From NCBI GenBank assembly GCA_947490615.1, contig CANLHK010000004.1:186001-250000 (forward strand): a DNA stretch of 64,000 nt. The letters run 5' to 3'. The notes under the pieces are model-generated. The model searched no databases. It was given only the letters and a program-made list of their open reading frames with translations, and was not told the origin of the DNA. Shown one piece after another: positions 56,515 to 64,000 of the stretch. A program made the translations under genes and the position numbers. Position 1 is the first letter of the stretch. Each line of letters starts with the position of its first letter. This DNA is from Planctomycetaceae bacterium (GTDB lineage Bacteria; Planctomycetota; Phycisphaerae; Phycisphaerales; SM1A02).

Positions 56515-59175
56515 TCACACATCGAGGTTCTTCACCTCAAGCGCGTGCTTCTCGATGTAGGCCCGCCGTCGCTCGACATCTTCGCCCATGAGGATGGTGA
56601 AGAGCGCATCGGCATCGCTGGCACTCTCGAGGGTCACGCGCACGAGTGTGCGTCGCGACTGGTCCATGGTGGTTTCCCAGAGTTGCTCTGGTTCCATCTC
56701 ACCGAGGCCCTTGAAGCGTTTCACTTCGATGCCGCGTCGGCCGACTTCGAGGAGTGCGCGGATCACGCCGGGCACGCTGGCCGCTTCCACGATGCCTGAT
56801 TCCTTTGCAGAATCCTTGCGGCGTCCTGGCTTCTCGCTCTCAGTCTCTGTGTTGGTCGTGCCGTCAGCGGCAGCGTGCGCACTGTCGAGGCCCGCAGGCT
56901 TGTTGCCATCAACGATCCACGCGTAGCGCGTCGGCTGCTTCTCGCCTGTGACGGTTTCGACTTGCACGCGATCCCAGTCATCGATGCTGATGTGCCAGTG
57001 CGAAAGCTGGCCGATGATCCGCTCGATCTCGCGGTTCTCATGGAGCTCGCGCAGGCTGCCGATGCGGCGGCGATCGATCTTCATCTCGCTCGTGACAAGG
57101 TCATCAAGCACAAGCTCGTGCTTGGCGACTGAGGCGCGCGCGTCGACTTCATTGGCAAAGAGCAGGTCGCCCTCGGCCCAGGCGAGATGCCACGAGGGGA
57201 GCTTTCCAAGCGCGTCCTTGGTCCGCGCGGCCAGCAACTTCGAGAACGGAATGCCGCGGCGTTGCGAGACCGTGACCAGTTCTTCCAGCCGCTCAAGCGC
57301 GCGCACCATGCGGCGGATTTCTTCGCCTTGCACGCGATGCTCCACGACGCCTGCGTCGTCGCGGACCGCAAAACTCGCGTGCGCGAGCGCGAGGTTCACC
57401 AGCGTTTCATTCATGCGCTTGTCGTTCAGGACATAGGTCGCGGTCTTGCCGCGAGCGATCTGGTAGAGCGGCGGTTGTGCGATGAAGACCTTGCCGCGCC
57501 GCACCAGTTCCTGCATCTGTCGGAAGAGGAAGGTCAGCAGGAGCGTGCGAATGTGCGAGCCGTCGACATCGGCGTCGGTCATGATGATGACGCGGCCGTA
57601 GCGCAGCTTGGCGAGATCGAAGTCCTCGCCGATGCCGCATTGCAACGCTTGGATGAGGATGCGGATTTCTTCGAAGCCGAGCACCTTGTCCAGACGCGCC
57701 TTCTCGACATTGAGCAGTTTGCCGCGCAACGGAAGAATCGCCTGATGGACATGGTCGCGGCCGCCCTTGGCGCTTCCGCCTGCGCTGTCACCCTCGACGA
57801 TGAAGAGCTCGGTCTTCTCGACATCATCCGAAGAGCAGTCGCTGAGCTTGTGCGGCATGCCGCCTGAATCAAGCGCGCCCTTGCGCTTGATGAGCTCGCG
57901 GGCTTTGCGCGCGGCTTCACGCGCTTGCGCAGCGAGCACAGCGCGCAGACAGATTTCGCGCGCGTCCTTGGGATGCTCCTCGAGCCACGCGCCGAGCCTT
58001 TCGCCGAGCGCGTTGGAGACAAATCCCTCGATCTCGGGATTGAGGAGCTTCTCTTTGGTCTGGTTGTTGAACTGCGGATTGGGCAGCTTTACGCTCACCA
58101 CCGCCACAAGGCCTTCGCGCAGGTCGTCGCCCGACGGCACGAGGTCTTTGAGCAAGTTGTTCTTGCGCGCGTAGCCGTTGACCACGCGGGTCAGCGCAGC
58201 CTTGAAGCCCTGGATATGGGTGCCGCCGTCGCGATTGGGGATGTTGTTGCCGAACGCGAGCGTGAGCTCGGAGTTCGAGTCGACATACTGCATCGCAAAG
58301 TCGAGTCGGAAGTTTCGACTCTCATCGTCGGACGCGAAGGCAATCACGGGACTCTGAATAGTCTTCTGCTCGTTGCGCCACGCGACATAGCCGCCGATGC
58401 CGTGCGGGCTGTGGAAGGTGGCATCGCGTCGCTCGCCGCTGGCATCGACGCGTTCATCGATGAGCCGAATCTTCACGCCGGGGTTGAGGAACGCCAACTC
58501 GCGCAAGCGGTTTTCCAGCGTTTCAAAGCGGAATTCGGTGTCGGGAAAGATCTGTGAGTCGGGAAGAAACGAGATGCGTGTTCCGGTGCGCTTCTCAGTG
58601 GCCGCGGACTTCTCGAGCGTCTCGACGAGTTCAAGCGGCTTGGTGACATCACCGCGCGAGAAGCCGATGTGATAGGTCCGCTCGTGCTTGTACACCTCGA
58701 CCTCGGTCCATTCGCTGAGCGCGTTGACGCACTTAATGCCGACGCCGTGCAAACCGCCCGAGACCTTGTAGGCGTTGTCGCCGAACTTTCCGCCCGCGTG
58801 CACCTCGGTGAGGATCACTTCGACGGCGGGACGACCATTGATGGTCGGGTTCTCGTGGCGCATCGGATCGACGGGCATGCCGCGGCCGTCATCGATGATC
58901 GTGCAAGAGCCGTCGACACCCACGCGAACCGTCACGGTCGTCGCGAAGCCAGCCATCACTTCGTCGATGGCGTTGTCGACGCATTCGTAGACGAGATGGT
59001 GGAGCGCGCTGAGTCCCGTGCCGCCGACATACATGCCCGGACGCTTGCGGATCGCCTCGAGTCCCTCAAGCACCTGGATGGATTCCGAGGTGTAGGTCGC
59101 TGCATCAGCGAGCTCGACGACAGCCTCCTTGACGGCATCTTTCACGGGGTCTTTGACGGGTGTAGATTCGGTCAT
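56515..59175 (-). CDS. gyrB: DNA gyrase subunit B
   Basis: ATPase subunit of gyrase, 886 aa. The GHKL domain has RKRPGMYVGGTGLSALHHLVYECVDNAIDEVMAG, DDGRGMPVD and KVSGGLHGVGIKCVNALS. The transducer and TOPRIM domains show ELFIVEGDSAGGSAKGGRD with EGDSA, and IIMTDADVDGSHIRTLLLTFLFR with DADVDG. The C-terminus RFKGLGEMEPEQLWETTMD is canonical. It is longer than the usual 640-800 aa because of about 200 residues between TOPRIM and the tail, as in E. coli GyrB. ParE cannot be fully excluded. I chose the ATG giving MTESTPVKD. TAGGAT at 59262-59257 could be its -10. Confidence 0.94.
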   Translation of the reverse strand: MTESTPVKDPVKDAVKEAVVELADAATYTSESIQVLEGLEAIRKRPGMYVGGTGLSALHHLVYECVDNAIDEVMAGFATTVTVRVGVDGSCTIIDDGRGMPVDPMRHENPTINGRPAVEVILTEVHAGGKFGDNAYKVSGGLHGVGIKCVNALSEWTEVEVYKHERTYHIGFSRGDVTKPLELVETLEKSAATEKRTGTRISFLPDSQIFPDTEFRFETLENRLRELAFLNPGVKIRLIDERVDASGERRDATFHSPHGIGGYVAWRNEQKTIQSPVIAFASDDESRNFRLDFAMQYVDSNSELTLAFGNNIPNRDGGTHIQGFKAALTRVVNGYARKNNLLKDLVPSGDDLREGLVAVVSVKLPNPQFNNQTKEKLLNPEIEGFVSNALGERLGAWLEEHPKDAREICLRAVLAAQAREAARKARELIKRKGALDSGGMPHKLSDCSSDDVEKTELFIVEGDSAGGSAKGGRDHVHQAILPLRGKLLNVEKARLDKVLGFEEIRILIQALQCGIGEDFDLAKLRYGRVIIMTDADVDGSHIRTLLLTFLFRQMQELVRRGKVFIAQPPLYQIARGKTATYVLNDKRMNETLVNLALAHASFAVRDDAGVVEHRVQGEEIRRMVRALERLEELVTVSQRRGIPFSKLLAARTKDALGKLPSWHLAWAEGDLLFANEVDARASVAKHELVLDDLVTSEMKIDRRRIGSLRELHENREIERIIGQLSHWHISIDDWDRVQVETVTGEKQPTRYAWIVDGNKPAGLDSAHAAADGTTNTETESEKPGRRKDSAKESGIVEAASVPGVIRALLEVGRRGIEVKRFKGLGEMEPEQLWETTMDQSRRTLVRVTLESASDADALFTILMGEDVERRRAYIEKHALEVKNLDV

Positions 59176-59425
59176 CGCGCTCTGCTGCAGGGGCTTCGGG
59201 CACACGCATGGGACGCGGCGCGAGGCCGCAACGGGCGAGTCCATCCGCGAGCGGAAATCCTAGCAGAAACCGCGGTTTTCCGCCCTCGCCGCACGGGTTG
59301 GAAGGCGACGCGAACAAGGCAAAAACGCGCGCGCTTTCCGCAGAGAGTTTGCCCTCGGCAACGGGCGCCGCGCTCTACACTCCGAGCCCTCCCTGAGCCT
59401 GCATCGTCGGAGCGGAGCCCTTCCC

Positions 59426-60334
59426 GTGACGGACGACAAGAAGCCAACCCTGCGTCGCGAACCCTGCGACCCGCAGCCCGATCCGCTGCGCGTTGCGGGC
59501 GCTCTTGCACCCGAAATTCTTCTCGAACTGGCGGCGCGCGAGCGGGCACTCCGAGTTTGGTCACGGCGCGTTTTTCTTGGTTCGACGATCGCGGGAACAC
59601 TCGGTTGCGCCTTTGGACTTGCCGCGTGCGCGACAAAGGGTCAGGGCGCAGCGAACCTGAACGAGCTCCCACTTGGCCAGTGGCAGGAACCACCAGCGCC
59701 TCTGCCGCGTGCGGTCGTCGCGCATTCCGATCCTGCGCCAGAGCAGACGCCTGCGAGCGCAACGAAGACCAAGCCCGTCGCGCCGAAGCCTGCTGCCGCA
59801 ACTCCCACCAGTGAGGCCGCCTTGCCGTGGGCCAAGCCGCGCTTCTTGTGGGCCAAGGGCGCGCCGATTCGCGCGGAGCTCAATCCGATGTTGCCAGTGA
59901 CCTGCGTCACGGTCCATCACGATGGTTTGGAGGAGTTGATCTGGACTGCGCGCACCGAGGATGTCGCCGCGCGCATGGAGCACTACCGCGTTGGTCACCT
60001 CGGTCGCGGTTGGGCGGACATCGGTTACCACCTGGCGATCGATCGCGGGGGCGTGCTCTGGCAGGGGAGGTCGATTCGCTGGCAGGGCGCCCATGTGCAG
60101 TTCCACAACGAAGGGAACATCGGCGTGTTGGTCATGGGAAACTTCGATCTCCAACGCCCGACCGCTGCGCAGTTGGTGACGCTGAAGAAGGTGCTCGTCG
60201 ACCTGCGCTCGACCTACGGCATCAAGCGCGGACGGGTCTACACCCACAAGGAGTGGCAGGACGCGCAGACCGCCTGTCCAGGCAGCAACCTGCAGCCGCG
60301 CGTGGAGAAACTCCGAACCGCCATCGGTGCCTGA
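59426..60334 (+). CDS. Tat-exported lipoprotein N-acetylmuramoyl-L-alanine amidase (PGRP/Amidase_2 type), first copy
   Basis: 302 aa. A 45-residue cytoplasmic N-terminus precedes a Tat signal (WSRRVFLGSTIAGTLGCAFGLAAC) that ends in a lipobox with Cys68. After a Pro/Ala linker comes the zinc amidase domain: VTCVTVHHDG with the first zinc His, RGWADIGYHLAIDRGG, VQFHNEGNIGVLVMGNF, and RVYTHKEWQDAQTACPG with the later His and Cys ligands. It cleaves the peptide from peptidoglycan, here tethered to a membrane. GTG start with GGAGCGGAG upstream. TACACT lies 44 nt before the start and is a plausible leadered -10. Followed by a homologue. Confidence 0.88.
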   Translation: MTDDKKPTLRREPCDPQPDPLRVAGALAPEILLELAARERALRVWSRRVFLGSTIAGTLGCAFGLAACATKGQGAANLNELPLGQWQEPPAPLPRAVVAHSDPAPEQTPASATKTKPVAPKPAAATPTSEAALPWAKPRFLWAKGAPIRAELNPMLPVTCVTVHHDGLEELIWTARTEDVAARMEHYRVGHLGRGWADIGYHLAIDRGGVLWQGRSIRWQGAHVQFHNEGNIGVLVMGNFDLQRPTAAQLVTLKKVLVDLRSTYGIKRGRVYTHKEWQDAQTACPGSNLQPRVEKLRTAIGA

Positions 60335-60465
60335 GGCGAACAGGGCGGAGCGCGCAGGCTCGGCGGGTTTCTGCGCCAAAATGGTGGGATTGGCCGATGC
60401 ACTCGGCCGCGACGCCCCGCCCTGACTGCCACGATGCTTGAATGATCGCCGCCACGGAGCCCGAC

Positions 60466-61398
60466 ATGTCTGAGGAGCAGAACTTCACACCATCCCCGCA
60501 GGCGCAAGAGCTCCTCGATGGTGGCCCGACGCCCGCGCAAATCGCGCGACGCGGCTTCGTGCTTGCGAGCCTCGGCTTCCTCGCGGCCTGCGCATCAGGC
60601 GGCGCTTCCAAGACGGTGGCGCAAGGCACGAGCGGCGCCAAGTCAACCTTGCCTCCAGGACTGTGGACGAGCGAAGGTAATCTTCCGCCGCAGCGTTGGG
60701 CGCAACCAGTCGAAGCTCGACCCGACCCGCGCGTGCCCCCTGCGGTGCGTCAGGCCACGGCTCCGAGTAAGGCCGTCGTGCGCGCAGCCGACAAGCCCGC
60801 AGCGAGTGCCAGCAGCGCGATCCCGAAGTCCTATGACGGCAAGGTCATTCCTCGGTCGGCGTGGACCAACTGGTGTCCGAACCCGAAGGAAATGGACGCG
60901 CTGGGCAAGGTGCGCAAGATCACCGTGCATCACACGGGTAATCCTTACACCTTCACGGACACGGGTGTCGCCGAGGTCAAGGAAGAACTCCAGCATGTGC
61001 TGCGCGGTGAGATGGGCGGCGGTCACACCGACATCGCCTACCACTATGTGATCGACCCCGCTGGTCGCGTGTGGGCCGCGAGGGACATCCGCTACGAAGG
61101 TCGTCACACCCGCGATTGGAAGGGCGTCGACAACCGTTCGGGCAACATCGGGATCATGCTGCTTGGGAACTTCGAGAAGCAATCGCCCTCGTCGCCGCAG
61201 ATGGTCACACTCGAGAAGTTCGTCGTGAGCTTGCAGAAGCAGTACAAGGTTCCGCGGCAGAAGTTGGCAGGCGGTCGACTCTCGAAAGAGGTTGGCGTCT
61301 TCACGCATCAGCAGTTGTCGCCAACGGCGTGCCCAGGCGACAACATGCAGAATCCGTGGGAGAAGAAGCTCTTCCCGCGTTTGGTTCGCTCGGTCTAA
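60466..61398 (+). CDS. Tat-exported lipoprotein N-acetylmuramoyl-L-alanine amidase, second copy
   Basis: 310 aa. N-terminal cytoplasmic stretch of 25 residues, then a Tat-like signal with lipobox (ARRGFVLASLGFLAAC, Cys42). The amidase domain has VIPRSAWTNWCPNPKEMD, KITVHHTGNPYTF, GGGHTDIAYHYVIDPAGRVW, GNIGIMLLGNF and VFTHQQLSPTACPGDNM. The zinc His and Cys ligands are conserved. Homologous to the preceding gene in fold and signal layout but clearly diverged. CGGAG lies 8 nt before the ATG chosen; an ATG 8 codons earlier is open. Confidence 0.88.
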   Translation: MSEEQNFTPSPQAQELLDGGPTPAQIARRGFVLASLGFLAACASGGASKTVAQGTSGAKSTLPPGLWTSEGNLPPQRWAQPVEARPDPRVPPAVRQATAPSKAVVRAADKPAASASSAIPKSYDGKVIPRSAWTNWCPNPKEMDALGKVRKITVHHTGNPYTFTDTGVAEVKEELQHVLRGEMGGGHTDIAYHYVIDPAGRVWAARDIRYEGRHTRDWKGVDNRSGNIGIMLLGNFEKQSPSSPQMVTLEKFVVSLQKQYKVPRQKLAGGRLSKEVGVFTHQQLSPTACPGDNMQNPWEKKLFPRLVRSV

Positions 61399-61417
61399 GG
61401 CGCGCCTCAAACAGAAC

Positions 61418-61654
61418 TCAAGTTGACGGGTTGGAAGGCGGCGGTGGCTGCTGCTGCGGTGGCGACTGCTTGCCAAATTGCGCGGCTGCGCCGAAGCGCC
61501 CCTTCGAGGCGCGCTCATCGTCGGCGTCGAGTTTCTTCTGAAACTCCGTGTCCTTGGCTTCCTGTCGGTTCACGAGTCGCCACGCGATGTACGCCACCGC
61601 ACCCATGCCGACGATCGCGACAAGCCAGCGCAGAATGGTGACGAGGACAACCAT
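61418..61654 (-). CDS. Small single-pass membrane protein of unknown function
   Basis: 78 aa: one membrane helix (VTILRWLVAIVGMGAVAYIAWRLV), then a charged segment (NRQEAKDTEFQKKLDADDERASKGRFG) and a Pro/Gln-rich tail. No family is recognised. TAGGAT ends exactly 6 nt before the ATG, which supports the gene being real; that -10 contains the stop codon of the xylulokinase gene. Convergent with the second amidase gene (19-nt gap). Confidence 0.6.
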   Translation of the reverse strand: MVVLVTILRWLVAIVGMGAVAYIAWRLVNRQEAKDTEFQKKLDADDERASKGRFGAAAQFGKQSPPQQQPPPPSNPST

Positions 61655-61660
61655 AGTGAG

Positions 61661-61666
61661 ATCCTA
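61661..61666 (-). promoter_or_regulatory. -10 element TAGGAT, leaderless promoter for the small membrane protein gene
   Basis: TAGGAT on the minus strand ends 6 nt before the ATG of the 78-aa gene. Its TAG is the stop codon of the xylulokinase gene. Confidence 0.5.
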
Positions 61667-63187
61667 CCGCGCGACTCGAAGCGCGCGTTGAGCTGCCAGA
61701 CTCGCACGCGCCTTCACAGCGGCGTACTGCTGCACCCGCGTCGTGTCAGGTGCGAGTGCTTGTGAGGTTCGCACCGTGACATCGCAGGCTGCGTCGACCG
61801 TTGGGAAGACCCCAGCGCCGACCGCCGCCAACAGCGCGACACCTGCCGCGCCGCTCGCATCGCTGGCCAGGAGGCAGACCGACGCGTCAAACATGTCGGC
61901 GCACATCCCGCGCCAGAACGGGCTCTTCGCGCCGCCACCCGAGAGGCGCACTTCATGGACCGGCACGCCAAGCGCGCGCATGAGGTCAACATTTCCAGCC
62001 AGACCTGCTGTGATTCCTTCGAAGACCGAACGCGCGAGATGATCGACACCGTGCGCGATGTCGAGTCCTGCAAATCCGCCGCGAATCGCTGGATCAGGGA
62101 TCGGGCAGCGTTCGCCCGTGAGATACGGGAGAAAGACCAGCCCCTCGCTGCCGATGGCCACACGCTGCGCGCGTTGTGCGAGCAGGTCGTAGGGATCGAT
62201 GCCTTGATCGCGCGCTTGGGCGATGGCGTCCTTGGCGAGCGTGTCGCGAAACCAGCGCAAACTCCCGCCTGCAGAAAGCATCACGCCCATGAAGTGCCAG
62301 CGACCAGGAATCGCGTGGCAGAACGCATGGAGTTCACCGTTGCTCGTGGCGCGCCAACTGTTGCTTGCCGCGAAGACCACGCCCGAGGTTCCGATGCAAC
62401 AGGAAACGCTTCCTTCACGAGAGACGCCGCTACCGATCGCAGCGGCGGCTTGGTCGCCTGCGCCACCCGCGATGCCGATTCCTGCGCGAAGTCCCAGTGC
62501 GCGTGCGGCCGCTGCACTGAGTCGTGTCGAGTGGATCGGTGACTCCGCGACATCAGGGAAGAGCGAGCGCGGCAGCTGCAGGATCTCGAGCATCTCGCTT
62601 GACCAAGTGCGTCGCGCACAGTCAAAGACCGCGGTGCCTGATGCGTCGCTCGGCTCAGCCATGAACGCGTCAGAGAGTCGATAGCGCAGCCAGTCTTTGG
62701 GGAGGAGTGCCTTTGCGGTGCGCGCAAACGCAGCGGGTTCGTGCTCGCGCATCCACAGCAGTTTCGGCGCCTGAAAGCCAGGAAACACGCGGTTTCCCGT
62801 AGTGCGCAGGAGCGTCGGCAATCCTGGCTCACTCGTCTGGAGCTTCTCGCAGATCGCGCTGCTGCGTGAGTCGTTCCAAAGAATGCACGGGCGCACGACA
62901 GTGCCCGAGGCGTCGAGCGCTACGAGACCGTGCATCTGCCCCGAGAGTCCGATCGCTTCGATCTGCGCTGCGCTGTTGGGTGCGGAATCCGTTGCTTGCC
63001 GCACCGCTGCGACGGTGGAGGTCCACCAGTCTTCAGGATTCTGCTCGCTCCAACCAGGACGCGGATAGGAGACCGCGTGCTCCACGGTCGCGTCAGCCAC
63101 GATGAGGCCAGCGGCGTCGAGGATGACGCACTTGGTACCTGTGGTTCCGATGTCGATGCCGAGAAAGAGCGGTGCAGCCGTTGGCAT
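61664..63187 (-). CDS. xylB: Xylulokinase (FGGY family)
   Basis: Phosphorylates D-xylulose to xylulose 5-phosphate for the pentose phosphate pathway; 507 aa. FLGIDIGTTGTKCVILD is the phosphate-1 motif; GLSGQMHGLVALD is the xylulokinase-type substrate motif. CILWNDSRS, GGAGDQAAAAIGSG, VFLPYLTGERCP and VRLSGGGAKSPFWRGMCAD follow in family order. No xylose isomerase or transporter genes are adjacent, so the physiological sugar could be another ketopentose. The ATG giving MPTAAPLFLG is supported by TACATT ending 6 nt upstream; a longer frame of 9 codons includes that promoter. Confidence 0.93.
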   Translation of the reverse strand: MPTAAPLFLGIDIGTTGTKCVILDAAGLIVADATVEHAVSYPRPGWSEQNPEDWWTSTVAAVRQATDSAPNSAAQIEAIGLSGQMHGLVALDASGTVVRPCILWNDSRSSAICEKLQTSEPGLPTLLRTTGNRVFPGFQAPKLLWMREHEPAAFARTAKALLPKDWLRYRLSDAFMAEPSDASGTAVFDCARRTWSSEMLEILQLPRSLFPDVAESPIHSTRLSAAAARALGLRAGIGIAGGAGDQAAAAIGSGVSREGSVSCCIGTSGVVFAASNSWRATSNGELHAFCHAIPGRWHFMGVMLSAGGSLRWFRDTLAKDAIAQARDQGIDPYDLLAQRAQRVAIGSEGLVFLPYLTGERCPIPDPAIRGGFAGLDIAHGVDHLARSVFEGITAGLAGNVDLMRALGVPVHEVRLSGGGAKSPFWRGMCADMFDASVCLLASDASGAAGVALLAAVGAGVFPTVDAACDVTVRTSQALAPDTTRVQQYAAVKARASLAAQRALRVAR

Positions 63188-63193
63188 CGGCGC

Positions 63194-63199
63194 AATGTA
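63194..63199 (-). promoter_or_regulatory. -10 element TACATT, leaderless promoter for xylB
   Basis: TACATT on the minus strand ends exactly 6 nt before the chosen xylB ATG and so decides the start. Confidence 0.6.
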
Positions 63200-63226
63200 G
63201 CGCGCCGCGTGCACCTCGCCGCGTGG

Positions 63227-63742
63227 TCAGCTCGCTGGTTTCTTCGCAGGCTTCTCGACGAACATCTTCTTCGCGTTCACAACGAAGTTGCCCTTGTCGT
63301 CGACTTCCGCGACGACGCCCTCGAAGACCACGAGCGCGAGTGGCTCAAGTTCATGCGAACCCTGCGCGCCAACCTTGAGCGGCTTGCCGTCGTCGCCGAC
63401 GAACTGCACGATCATCATGTTGACCTTCTTCGACTCTGGTGGTTCGCAGCAGTAATCCCACGGCTTCGCGCAGGTGTCGCCAGGAATGGTGTCGCAGCTC
63501 TTCAGCGAGCGATCCGCGACCATGAAGACAGCGCGGTTCTTCACGAACGGCTCAGAGCGGCCGCCGACCTTGGCCTCGATGATGACGGTGTCGCCCTTCT
63601 TGGCGGACTTCTTCATCGCAGCGACGCTCTTGGCGTCCTTGGGTTTCTCAGCAACGAAGACCGCGTCGGGGATCTTCGGATCAGCCGCTGGTGGCGGAGG
63701 TGGGGCGAACAGGATGAGGAGTGATGCGGTCAGGGTGAGCAT
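63227..63742 (-). CDS. Exported protein with PWDYCCE motif, function unknown
   Basis: 171 aa with a very short signal (LTLTASLLILFA) followed by a Pro run. The body looks like a small beta domain: GDTVIIEAKVGGRSEPFVKNRAVFMVADRSL, then SCDTIPGDTCAKPWDYCCEPPES with four Cys, then MMIVQFVGDDGKPLKVG and ALVVFEGVVAEVDDKGNFVVNAKKMFV. The strand pattern suggests an OB-like fold. The Cys cluster could bind a metal or form disulfides. I believe similar proteins occur in other planctomycetes, but I cannot name a family. Leftward, 39 nt upstream of xylB, and downstream of the permease fragment. Confidence 0.65.
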   Translation of the reverse strand: MLTLTASLLILFAPPPPPAADPKIPDAVFVAEKPKDAKSVAAMKKSAKKGDTVIIEAKVGGRSEPFVKNRAVFMVADRSLKSCDTIPGDTCAKPWDYCCEPPESKKVNMMIVQFVGDDGKPLKVGAQGSHELEPLALVVFEGVVAEVDDKGNFVVNAKKMFVEKPAKKPAS

Positions 63743-63791
63743 GGTGGATCCGGGGTTGAGTGGGAGAGAATACTGAGAAGTCGATGGATCT

Positions 63792-64000
63792 TTACGAGCG
63801 AAGAGCAGCAGGAATGGGAAGTGTCAGACAACGCGCGATCGCGGGCACGGCGCCGAGGACTCCGAGAAAGACACCAGCAAGAAGCGCAGCAGCGATGGCG
63901 TGGGCATCGATGTGCAGGCCGAACGATCCCATGGAGAACTGGATGGCCACGCCTTCGAGAAGTGCGCCAGAGATCAAGCACGCTGCGAGTGCGCCCGTCA
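63792..64000 (-). CDS. C-terminal end of an FtsX/MacB-type ABC transporter permease, partial
   Basis: The last 68 codons of a gene entering from the right edge; stop TAA. The visible part has a hydrophobic segment (ALAACLISGALLEGVAIQF), then HAIAAALLAGVFLGVLGAVPAIARCLTLPIPAALRS. This is the terminal membrane helix plus the GxxPAxRxxxLPIxxALR motif that ends FtsX-domain permeases. The transported substrate and start are outside the window. Confidence 0.75.
   Translation of the reverse strand, partial: TGALAACLISGALLEGVAIQFSMGSFGLHIDAHAIAAALLAGVFLGVLGAVPAIARCLTLPIPAALRS

Noticed and set aside
1-64000. tRNA or rRNA genes, insertion sequences, prophage or integrated element
   Set aside because: No tRNA-like sequence was noticed in the gaps, no transposase or integrase was seen, and coding composition looks uniform. 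A covariance-model scan would be decisive for small RNAs.

Overview
The window is GC-rich, densely coded bacterial DNA. It most likely comes from a planctomycete of the class Phycisphaerae. The clues are five exported proteins with dockerin-like DxNGDGxVDxxDLxxLLxxWG repeats, a PEP-CTERM-type C-terminus (VPAPGSIALLGL...RTRRRR), a PSCyt1/DUF1549/DUF1553 protein overlapping a DUF1501 Tat protein, a CGYDLxGL...CPECG zinc-ribbon membrane protein, an ECF sigma factor paired with a Ser/Thr kinase carrying a beta-propeller, and several groEL copies. This is inference from gene content; no 16S rRNA gene is present. I saw no tRNA, rRNA, CRISPR array, IS element or phage gene, so it reads as a core chromosomal segment.

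Layout. 1-2.9 kb: a metal (probably Mn) ABC transporter read leftward, behind an MntR/DtxR regulator and a tandem palindromic operator. 2.9-7.9 kb: acs and alaS, leftward. 8-12.6 kb: tpiA, secG, yicC, an APH-family kinase and a PDZ protein, rightward. 12.7-15.4 kb: divergent adk and recJ. 15.4-19.2 kb: kinase-propeller and ECF sigma factor, leftward. 19.3-23.2 kb: two exported dockerin-tailed proteins. 23.3-27.7 kb: UDP-sugar pyrophosphorylase and phoU (leftward); pdxJ, dapA and a Nudix hydrolase (rightward). 28-32.5 kb: PEP-CTERM protein, Dus, an FG-GAP-like exported protein and a dienelactone hydrolase. 32.6-41.4 kb: PSCyt1/DUF1553 and DUF1501, two paralogous PepSY-dockerin proteins and a Ca-repeat protein. 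41.4-51.3 kb: a leftward stress/RNA block groEL-groES-groEL-dnaJ-grpE-fmdB-rnr, then an O-antigen-ligase-like protein. 51.6-56.4 kb: zinc-ribbon membrane protein, moxR, queC, a lipoprotein and a TlpA-like thioredoxin. 56.5-64 kb: gyrB, two Tat lipoprotein amidases, a small TM protein, xylulokinase, a PWDYCCE exported protein and the end of an FtsX-type permease.

Regulation. The most striking pattern is in initiation signals. At least fourteen genes carry a TAnnnT-like -10 element ending 6-8 nt (most often exactly 6) before the start codon, which places the predicted transcription start on the start codon itself (leaderless mRNA). Most exported or surface proteins instead have strong Shine-Dalgarno sequences and longer leaders. 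Other regulatory structure includes the MntR-like operator pair overlapping a start codon, intrinsic terminators at several gene ends, two short slippage-prone tandem repeats between convergent genes (one forms part of a terminator stem), and palindromes around the chaperone genes.

All calls come from reading motifs by eye; no database search was run.
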